DNA of 64,000 nt from assembly GCA_947172415.1 (NCBI GenBank), contig OX359190.1:9424001-9488000 (forward strand), in the 5' to 3' direction. Under the pieces are notes generated by a model. That model was not told the DNA's origin. It did not search any database and saw nothing but the letters and a program-made list of their open reading frames with translations. This DNA is from Chondrosia reniformis. Taxonomy: Eukaryota; Porifera; Demospongiae; Chondrillida; Chondrillidae. Positions 56,101-64,000 of this stretch are shown here, in pieces. How positions within the stretch are numbered: the first letter of the stretch is position 1; each line of letters begins with the position of its first letter. A program made the translations under genes and the position numbers.

Positions 56101-58561
56101 GCAGTTGGAAGCTTTGCTGATCAAGTGAAGGACTTTAAGTTGACCAAAGAAAAATTAACAATATGCTGTCAGTCAGTGTTGGATAGAGATATGCCACATA
56201 TGACATTCACTGATCCAGTCCTCCTTGACTGTCGAAGGATCCAATCTGATGGCATTGAAAAAATTTGTTCACTTATTCAGCAAACGCAGGTTCCAGTAAC
56301 TTTATACAGTCCATCAAAACCATACAATGTTCACTGGGTACTGTACCATTTAAAACAGCTCAACACCTCTGCTTTATCAACTGACATGTTGCCAGATTGG
56401 TTGAAAGTCAATGAAATACATCCACATCTGTCAGAGAGTGATATTCTCTCACTGTGTAAGGATCTCTCTTCCACAGGACATGTCTTGTTTCTTGAAAGCA
56501 TGCAAAACCCAAAGCGAAGTTGGTTAGTTCTCCAACTTGATAAGATTCTCCATGAGGTGTATGGAGCTCTCTTCACTGAGATAGCTCCCAAGCTGAACAA
56601 CCAGTTTGGACTTGTACATGTTGACCAGATAGCAAAAGTGCTTCCTGATTTTGATCACAGTTTCATTGCCTCGCTTCTAACCAGTATGGACTTCTGTCAT
56701 GAAGTAGATCCAAGTCTATTTGTAAGAGGCATACTATATGCCAGCAATAAAGAAGGCTGGCTATTCTTTCCATGTTTGGTCACTGCTAAACCAACCTCAT
56801 ATTTTCCAAAAGATCAAAGTTCAGAGTACAAGTATCTCTGTTGGCAAGTCAACACTTCAAAGGAAAAGTTCTTTTCTCCCCGTCTCCTTCAGGCAATTCT
56901 CCTTTCTCTTACAACACACCAGACTGTCTATTCCCTTGACATTCAGTCTGAAATTCAGGACAATACCTTACAAGTCAAGGAACACTGTTGTAATCTGTGG
57001 TCAAACGGCATCACCTGGCAGACCACAAGTGGTGTTGATGTATTAGTCCAGCTCTTTGACAACACCATTGCTCAAGTCATAGTCAGAACTCCACATGAAG
57101 TGGATCCACTGATCTTAGTGCGTTGCTTATCTTCAATAGCAGGTGATATCCTTCACACAGTCAACCGGCTGTATCCAGACCTGATGCCCCACTTACAAGC
57201 ATTCATTATTGATAGTGGTGACTACACAGAGCTATGTGACAATCCCAAGTGTACAACGCCACTACAAGTATTTCGAATATCAAGTATAGCCAAAGGTCTG
57301 TCTAACAGAGAAAGTGGAAATCCTTACTGTTTGTCTTTAAAGGAAGAAGGTGGTCATTCTACTAATAAGTCAATCAAGAAGCTCTTCCATGGTTGTGTCC
57401 CCTCACTAGACATCATATCTGACATGAATCCACTTGAGAGAGCAAGATGTGATGGACCCCCTGACACTACCAACTCTGATCAACCACGTTACCGACAAAC
57501 ATCAGATGATGACCAAGTTCCAAAGAAAACAGATGAAGATTCCATTTTAGCCCCTCATCCTTATATGCTGACATCACTTGACAGTGAAACTACTATTTCT
57601 AATTCCAATATAAGACCTACTTCTGGTGATGACCGAAATCCAAAAGAAACGGGAGATGATGTTACTTGCCTAGTGCCAGCCCCTCAAGTTGTTCATCTTC
57701 CGAGAGATGGTATTCAATCATCTGGGACCAATCAAAATCTTTTAACCATTTCTAATTCCAATTTAAGGCCTACATCCGATGGATTGTGTCAAGTTGATAC
57801 ATCATTAGATCCTTTGGTCGTCATTCCTCATTCCTCATCAGTATTCAATACAATTATGCAAGAGAGAGTTGAATCTTTCCTCTCTACTTCAAGCTTCCAC
57901 GACTTCCTCCATGATCACTGTGACGTGAGGAATATAGCAACCAAACTTCACACCCTTGACGCTATTGGTAGAGATGAACTAGATAAAATGGCACATCCTA
58001 AGGGCCTAAAAGAAGCTAACTCAAGTCTCTATGTCGCTCTGATAAGTGACCCAAGTATTGCTAAACTAAAGCTTGTTTCAGAGGCTTTGAAATTTGACAC
58101 TTCACATGAGGGACATCAGACATTAGCAAAGAGAATTGATGACTTTGTAAAAGGTACATATGTTACTGAGTACAGTATATCTGCTATGTATAGATACTAG
58201 ATATATACGTAGTTTAGCATCCACTGGAACACATGCATGTACCTTTAAACCAATATATACAACTTACATACATCTTTGTTTTATTTAATAAATAGAATAT
58301 GCAGCAAAAGAGAATTCTTTAGGCTGTTTAAGTGAAATTTTGACTGCCAAACCAGAAATTACTTCTACTCCACATTACATTGGAAGAGATTCAGATCCCA
58401 TAAGTGAAGGTACACGTGATCTATCGAAAAAAAGACTTTCTCAGTTAGAGAGAGCCAAGTTTAAGGCACGCAACAAAAACCACTGTAACAGTATTTTTTA
58501 TCAACATAACCTTTCCTGCCATTTTTATATTGTAATTGACATTAGCCCAGGAACAGTTTAA
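53155..58561 (+). CDS. Ankyrin-Roc-COR protein, copy 1
   Basis: Exon 1 53155-58153 and probably exon 2 58296-58561 (phase 1 join inside a Glu codon), about 1754 residues. If intron 1 is retained, the frame stops at 58200. Residues 1 to about 830 are over 20 ankyrin repeats. The stretch at 54110-55240 repeats with a 204-bp (two-ankyrin) period at near-perfect identity. A Roc-like GTPase follows: P-loop GHACGGKST near 859, AGIKPVSF as switch I and DFAGQ near 919. The G4 position (AVGSFADQ) lacks the usual NKxD. A COR-like region with DWLKVNEIHPHLSESDIL and GWLFFPCLV follows to about 1400, then a Ser/Thr-rich linker. The last about 90 residues before 58153 look like a death-fold domain. There is no kinase domain, unlike LRRK or DAPK. 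A scaffold or GTP-switched role in cell-death or immune signalling is inferred. Confidence 0.85.
54110..55250 (+). repeat. 204-bp intragenic tandem repeat (ankyrin pairs)
   Basis: About five and a half units of 204 bp (68 codons, two ankyrin repeats) are in frame. Units starting near 54238, 54442 and 54646 differ at only a few bases. Later units carry more change and small in-frame indels. This indicates recent unit duplication or conversion within the gene. Confidence 0.92.
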
Positions 58562-59140
58562 CCACGCCCCTCATATAAGTTTTGCAGTGCATTTATGTTA
58601 ATTAATCATTCTGTAAACATTATTGGTGATGTACGCACATCATGCACTAATAGATTACATTGTAATATACATAAAAGTTACAATTAAAGCATAAATGTTT
58701 TGCATTTAAGACTTGTTGCAGAAAATGGCCACCTCCTCCATGAGGCGGGTATTAGTTTCATAAGCTGCTCCACTGGAGAATATGGACACTTTATCTCTCT
58801 TCAGTGTTCCTGCTATGAAATAGCTGGATAATAACTTTAGTGTTGGGGGTGGACAGCCGGCTCTTAGGAAAACTATCAACTGGATGAGGTACTCAAAATT
58901 ATTCCAGATAATGTATATAGAATGACCACATGTACTGAATGTATTTGCACATTAGGATTATAATTATATATTGCCTGAACAACGAATTACAGTGTAAAAA
59001 TTGCATGTGTTATATACGTATATCCAGTGATTATTCATCTTTACACATAGTATTATACAATGCCATATACATGCATTTAGGAAGTGTTGTAAACATTATA
59101 CTGGTAGCTAAATATAGATTATTTATTGATCATCAGCAAC
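58562..59140. other. Intergenic DNA between the two ankyrin-Roc-COR genes, with a possible minus-strand exon
   Basis: 58706-58891 on minus is an open segment of 61 codons plus TAA, starting directly after an AG acceptor (TTTTGAG). It reads from YLIQLIVFLRAGCPPP through FIAGTLKRDKVSIFSSG to MEEVAIFCNKS, with coding-like composition. It could be the last exon of an unidentified or lost gene. No upstream exon was found on that strand. The rest is AT-rich without features. Confidence 0.35.
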
Positions 59141-59399
59141 ATAAAATCTCTATTGGCTTGCCCTAAGTCTCAGACAAATGTTTGTGGAAATTTCACCATT
59201 CATCAGTAATGTGTATTTCAATCTTCAATTATTTCAACATCTTGTACTGTCCTCAACATATGGTCCAAGATTTCCTCTCTTCCTCTCTGAACAACTTGAG
59301 AGACATACAAGGAAGTAGGGAAGTTTTAATCATCTTTCTGTTCTTATGTAAATCTCAAATTCACAATGGTTAATCTTACCATATTTTTATGATGTGTCT
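59141..59399 (+). pseudogene. Duplicated last exon of MRPL1
   Basis: 59229-59330 copies MRPL1 exon 6 (52624-52733), including TTCAACATCTTGT and CTGTCCTCAACATATGGTCC, plus flanking intron from about 52474. The copy lacks the CTGTAG acceptor region and several bases near the end (GGAAGTAGGGAAGTTTTAA). It has no upstream exons, so it is a passenger of the segmental duplication that produced the second ankyrin-Roc-COR gene. Confidence 0.85.
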
Positions 59400-59699
59400 A
59401 TAGGTACAGCTGTCTGGTCGAGGAAGAAATTGTTATGAAACTTGAACCATGATTTTACGAAATGATGCTTTATAGCTATAGATTATTTGTTAAACCTGTT
59501 TTACAAAATGAGACTAGAAGTGGCTAGTAATAAATATGGTTAACGTGGAGACCGACTAAAGGGGCGTGCATGGTGTCTGTCAGTCTGATTATGTGTGGGA
59601 GGGACAGTTATTTAGGGGCCGCTTAGGGGAAGGGCGTACACTTGTAGCTGTGTCAACTATCAATCCCTCCTGCTGAGAGGTCAGCTAGGACTGTTGAAG

Positions 59700-62600
59700 A
59701 TGTCCCTTGGTAAAGTTTGCGCCGAAGGAGATTACGATCAAGCGATACAACTTATTAGAGAAGGACACAACCTTGAAGAACAGGTAGAGTATTCGCATCG
59801 TGAGTGGAAGTTAACTGATAAACCTGTACGAAAATGTGCTCCACTTATAATCGCGTCCTCCGAAGGATACGTCCATATCGTACGAGCACTTCTTGGCGCT
59901 GGAGCGAACGTTCACGCTAGAGATGCGTGTCCGGCAAGGCGAAGGACCGCTCTGCAATACGCGTGCGGGCTTGGGCACCTCGAAGTAGTTAAGGTGCTGT
60001 TGGATAACGGCAGCGAACCGAACGAACCAAATGAGTGCGATACTCTGACTCCGTTATTTCGTGCTATTTTCTATGGATACGAGGACATTGCATTAGAGCT
60101 CATTTCCAGACTGAACAGAGAAGATGTTGGTGTAAAGGACAGCGATGGCCATTCAGCTCTTTACTACGCACACAGAAAGACCTTCAGTAAATGTGTCGAA
60201 TTGTTACTAAGCAAGACGGATCACCCTAGGCCTGATGGAGGAGATAGTGAATTCGAAGTGATCATAGATAGAGCTAAAGTTTGGCTTGCAGATTACAAGA
60301 AGAAACAGCTTTGTAGAGCTTGCAGAGAAGGTGATTTGGATGAAGTGAAAGGACTTCTTAGGAATGGACATGCTATTGAAGAGCTGGTAGAGTATGTTCA
60401 CAGATCATTGCAGGTACCCAATGCAAAACCTCTACCAAAGTGCACTCCACTAATGATAGCATCCTCTGAAGGACACCTCAAAATAGTACAAGAGCTTATT
60501 AGTACTGGAGCAAGTGTCAGAGCTAAGGACACTGTATTGGGAAGGACTGCTCTAAACTTGGCTTGTCGTATTGGTCACCTTCAAGTGGTTCAACTCCTCT
60601 TAGAAAATGGAAGTCTTCTTGATGAACCAGATGGTGGTTATGAACATGGCCGCACTGCTCTTCATATTGCTTGTGTAGAGGGACACCTGAAATGTGCTCA
60701 ACTGTTACTAGATGCTGGAAGTAGACTGAATGAACCAGATGATTACAACTACACTCCATCAATGCTTGCTATTTCCAATGGACACAAAGAGGTTGCGTCA
60801 GAACTTCTTCAAAGAGGAGCAGATATCCATGCAAAAAGTAAGGAATATGGTCGCACTGCTCTTCATATTGCTTGTGTAGCGGGACACCTGAAATGTGCTC
60901 AGTTGTTACTAGATGCTGGAAGTAGACTGAATGAACCAGATGATTACAACTACACTCCATCAATGCTTGCTATTTCCAATGGACACAAAGAGGTTGCATC
61001 AGAACTTCATCAAAGAGGAGCAGATATCCATGCAAAAAGTAAGGAGTATGGTCGCACTGCTCTTCATATTGCTTGTGTAGCGGGACACCTGAAATGTGCT
61101 CAGCTGTTACTAGATGCTGGAAGTAGACTGAATGAAACAGATAATTACGGTAACTGCACTCCATTAATGCTTGCTATTTTCAATGGACACAAAGAGGTTG
61201 CATCAGAACTTCTTCAAAGAGGAGCAGATATCCATGTGAAGAGTAAGAAATATGGTCGCACTGCTCTTCATATTGCTTGTGTAAATGGACACCTGAAATG
61301 TGCTCAGTTGTTACTAGATGCTGGAAGTAGATTGAATGAACCAGATGATTACAACAACCAAACACCATTAATGCTTGCTATTTTCAATGGATATCAAGCT
61401 GTTGCATGTGAACTCATTTCCCGATTGAGTGGCGATAATGTTGGTGTAAAGGACAGTGATGGTCATTCAGCTCTTTATCACGCACACAGAATGTCATTCA
61501 GTAATCATGAGTGTACTGAATTGTTATTAAACAAGATGGACCAAGGTGATGGAGAAGATAGTGAATTAAATGAGACTAAAGTTTGGCTTGCAGATTACAA
61601 GAAGTATCAAATTAGTAGAGCGTTTAAAGAAGGTGATATATTTGTAATTGTACAGCTAATAGGGGGAGATATTAGTCTGAATGAACAACTAATGTATTCA
61701 CACTTGTCATTAATAGTTGCATCCTCAGAAGGACACTTCAATTTTGTTCAAAGACTTCTTAATGCCGGTGTGAATGCTCAGACAAAGGATATTGCACAAG
61801 GAAGGACTGCTTTGCATTATGCATGTAAAAATGGTCATTTGGATATTGTTAAGAGTCTCCTAGGCATCATGAGTTTAAGTCAAATTAATGAACCAGATAA
61901 TAGCGGCAGAACTGCTCTTGAACTTGCATGCTTGTCAAGTAATTGTCCTATTGTCCAAGCTTTAATAGGTAGAGGATGCAATGTTTTAAGAAATGGTTTA
62001 ACTGCATTGGATTTGGTTGCTCTGGGGGTACCTTTAAGTTTATCATTAGTAGATATTAATAATCATCCTCTAATTCGTTTACTAGCTCAAGCTGGGTGCA
62101 GACTAACAACTGAGAAGATACATGCTGGCGTGAAAACGATTGTTCAAAATACATCATTACTCCCAAAAAAGATTGTGTGTGTCATGGGGCATGCTTGCGG
62201 TGGAAAGAGTACATTAATTGCCGCACTTTTAAGAGAGGGAACACTGACTGTTACTAAAGTGTTTAAGCGATTTCAAAAGATTAGCAACATCACTGAAAGA
62301 ACAGCTGGCATTGAACCAGTTTCATTTAAAAGCCAAAAATATGGAGAGGTCATATTCTATGACTTTGCAGGTCAACACGACTACCATGGTCCACACCAGA
62401 CCTTCCTTGAAGCTCTAGTAAACAGACCAGGAACCACTTTGACTGTCCTGCTCCTCGTGAAGGCAACAGAAGAAGAAAATGACATGGAACAACAGATGAG
62501 ACGATGGCTTCAACCACTTTCATGGATCTCATCTGAATGCTCTATTCAGGTGACTGCAGTTGGAAGCTTTGCTGATCAAGTGAAGGACTTCAAGTTGGCC

Positions 62601-64000
62601 AAAGAAAAATTAACAAGATGCTGTCAGTCAGTGTTGGATAGAGATGTGCCACATATGACATTCACTGATCCAGTCCTCCTTGACTGTCGAAGGATCCTAT
62701 CTGATGGCATTGAAAACCTTTGTTCACTCATTCAGCAAACGCAGGTTCCAGTAACTTTATACAGTCCATCAAAACCATACAATGTTCACTGGGTACTGTA
62801 CCATTTAAAACAGCTCAACACCTCTGCTTTATCAACTGACATGTTGCCAGATTGGTTGAAAGTCAATGAAATACATCCACATCTATCAGAGAGTGATATT
62901 CTCTCACTGTGTAAGGATCTCTCTTCCACTGGACATGTCTTATTTCTTGAAAACATGCAAAACCCAAAGCGAAGTTGGTTAGTTCTCCAACTTGATAAGA
63001 TTCTCCATGAGGTGTATGGAGCTCTCTTCACTGAGATAGCTCCCAAGCTGAACAACCAGTTTGGACTTGTACATGTTGACCAGATAGCAAAAGTGCTCCC
63101 TGATTTTGATCACAGTTTCATTGCCTCACTTCTAACCAGTATGGACTTCTGTCATGAAGTAGATCCAAGTCTATATGTAAGAGGCATACTGTCTGCCAGC
63201 AATAAAGAAGGCTGGTTGTTCTTTCCATGTTTGGTCACTGCTAAACCAACCTCATATTTTCCAAAAGATCAAAGTTCAGAGTACAAGTATCTCTGTTGGC
63301 AAGTCAACACTTCAAAGGAAAAGTTCTTTTCTCCCCGTCTCCTTCAGGCAATTCTCCTTTCTCTTACAACACACCAGACTATCTATTCCCTTGACATTCA
63401 GTCTGAAATTCAGGACAATTCCTTACAAGTCAAGGAACACTGTTGTAATCTGTGGTCAAACGGCATCACCTGGCAGACCACAAGTGGTGTTGATGTACTA
63501 GTCCAGCTCTTTGACAACACCATTGCTCAAGTAATAGCCAGAACTCCACATGAAGAGGATCCACTAATCTTAGTGCATTGCTTGTCTTCAATAGCAGGTG
63601 ATATCCTTCACACAGTCAACCGGCTGTATCCAGACCTGATGTCCCACTTACAAGCATTCATTATTGATAGTGGTGACTACACAGAGCTATGTGACAATCC
63701 CAAGTGTACAACGCCACTACAAGTATTTCGAATATCAAGTATAGCCAAAAGTCTGTCTAACAGAGAAACTGGAAATCCTTACTGTTTGTCTTTAAAGGAA
63801 GAAGGTGGTCATTCTACTAATAAGTCAATCAAGAAGCTCTTCCATGGTTGTGTCCCCTCACTAGACATCATATCTGCCATTAATCCACTTGAGAGAGCAA
63901 GATGTGATGGACCCCCTGACACTACCAACTCTGATCAACCACGTTACCGACAAACATCAGATGATGACCAAGTTCCAAAGAAAACAGATGAAGATTCCAT
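59700..64000 (+). CDS. Ankyrin-Roc-COR protein, copy 2 (runs off the window)
   Basis: The start ATG at 59700 lies in the same leader context as copy 1 (53155). I read the frame as open from there to the right edge, about 1433 codons, with no stop. It is co-linear with copy 1, but by the Roc domain it is 30 codons shorter: it has fewer of the near-identical ankyrin pairs and a different distal ankyrin section (61380-61790). P-loop GHACGGKST lies at 62186, DFAGQHDYH at 62361, and the COR-like region continues to the edge. From about 62100 the nucleotide identity with copy 1 is very high at a constant offset of 6455 bp, suggesting a recent duplication or gene conversion. Expected further sequence is a linker, a death-fold-like domain and a short second exon. 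Confidence 0.85.
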   Translation, partial: MSLGKVCAEGDYDQAIQLIREGHNLEEQVEYSHREWKLTDKPVRKCAPLIIASSEGYVHIVRALLGAGANVHARDACPARRRTALQYACGLGHLEVVKVLLDNGSEPNEPNECDTLTPLFRAIFYGYEDIALELISRLNREDVGVKDSDGHSALYYAHRKTFSKCVELLLSKTDHPRPDGGDSEFEVIIDRAKVWLADYKKKQLCRACREGDLDEVKGLLRNGHAIEELVEYVHRSLQVPNAKPLPKCTPLMIASSEGHLKIVQELISTGASVRAKDTVLGRTALNLACRIGHLQVVQLLLENGSLLDEPDGGYEHGRTALHIACVEGHLKCAQLLLDAGSRLNEPDDYNYTPSMLAISNGHKEVASELLQRGADIHAKSKEYGRTALHIACVAGHLKCAQLLLDAGSRLNEPDDYNYTPSMLAISNGHKEVASELHQRGADIHAKSKEYGRTALHIACVAGHLKCAQLLLDAGSRLNETDNYGNCTPLMLAIFNGHKEVASELLQRGADIHVKSKKYGRTALHIACVNGHLKCAQLLLDAGSRLNEPDDYNNQTPLMLAIFNGYQAVACELISRLSGDNVGVKDSDGHSALYHAHRMSFSNHECTELLLNKMDQGDGEDSELNETKVWLADYKKYQISRAFKEGDIFVIVQLIGGDISLNEQLMYSHLSLIVASSEGHFNFVQRLLNAGVNAQTKDIAQGRTALHYACKNGHLDIVKSLLGIMSLSQINEPDNSGRTALELACLSSNCPIVQALIGRGCNVLRNGLTALDLVALGVPLSLSLVDINNHPLIRLLAQAGCRLTTEKIHAGVKTIVQNTSLLPKKIVCVMGHACGGKSTLIAALLREGTLTVTKVFKRFQKISNITERTAGIEPVSFKSQKYGEVIFYDFAGQHDYHGPHQTFLEALVNRPGTTLTVLLLVKATEEENDMEQQMRRWLQPLSWISSECSIQVTAVGSFADQVKDFKLAKEKLTRCCQSVLDRDVPHMTFTDPVLLDCRRILSDGIENLCSLIQQTQVPVTLYSPSKPYNVHWVLYHLKQLNTSALSTDMLPDWLKVNEIHPHLSESDILSLCKDLSSTGHVLFLENMQNPKRSWLVLQLDKILHEVYGALFTEIAPKLNNQFGLVHVDQIAKVLPDFDHSFIASLLTSMDFCHEVDPSLYVRGILSASNKEGWLFFPCLVTAKPTSYFPKDQSSEYKYLCWQVNTSKEKFFSPRLLQAILLSLTTHQTIYSLDIQSEIQDNSLQVKEHCCNLWSNGITWQTTSGVDVLVQLFDNTIAQVIARTPHEEDPLILVHCLSSIAGDILHTVNRLYPDLMSHLQAFIIDSGDYTELCDNPKCTTPLQVFRISSIAKSLSNRETGNPYCLSLKEEGGHSTNKSIKKLFHGCVPSLDIISAINPLERARCDGPPDTTNSDQPRYRQTSDDDQVPKKTDEDS

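Overview
The window looks like invertebrate animal genomic DNA, most probably from a demosponge of the Amphimedon type. This is inferred from gene content: MyD88, a tetraspanin, a filamin, myosin light chains, H2A.Z, CARD/NB-ARC genes and Roc-COR genes sit together in compact, AT-rich DNA with short GT-AG introns. No database search was possible. Coordinates of spliced genes come from reading splice sites and phases by eye.

Layout. 1-4.3 kb is repeat DNA: a 2.5 kb foldback element with about 920-bp arms, a 49-bp minisatellite of about 20 units and a polypyrimidine tract. 4.3-7.5 kb holds no recognisable gene. 7.5-20.5 kb is an immune-like accessory cluster. It has five short genes of an unrecognised protein family (called 'X-domain' here), one two-exon CARD-transmembrane-NB-ARC gene, a pseudogene joining the CARD gene's transmembrane exon to an X domain, and decayed NB-ARC and CARD fragments. 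20.8-25.4 kb is a minus-strand tetraspanin gene with a LINE in one intron.

25.9-52.7 kb is dense housekeeping DNA. In order it holds two tandem myosin essential light-chain genes, UBE2Z, MYD88, a three-CH filamin, then H2A.Z and GTF2H5 on the minus strand, and MRPL1 divergent from GTF2H5 with only 34 bp between start codons. 53.1-64 kb holds two tandem copies of a very large ankyrin-Roc-COR gene. The second copy runs off the window and carries a dead copy of the last MRPL1 exon upstream.

How the parts relate. The death-fold and TIR genes (CARD-NB-ARC, MyD88, ankyrin-Roc-COR with a death-fold-like C-terminus) suggest innate immune or cell-death signalling. The X-domain cluster is the best candidate for an undescribed system: its members are intronless, some have TATA boxes and an NF-E2/AP-1-like site, they are interleaved with the CARD-TM-NB-ARC gene, and one copy is physically joined to that gene's membrane anchor. 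A MITE-like repeat family is scattered through the introns of the housekeeping genes. In two introns a minisatellite has grown from the 3' splice site, so acceptor-like sequences are tandemly repeated.
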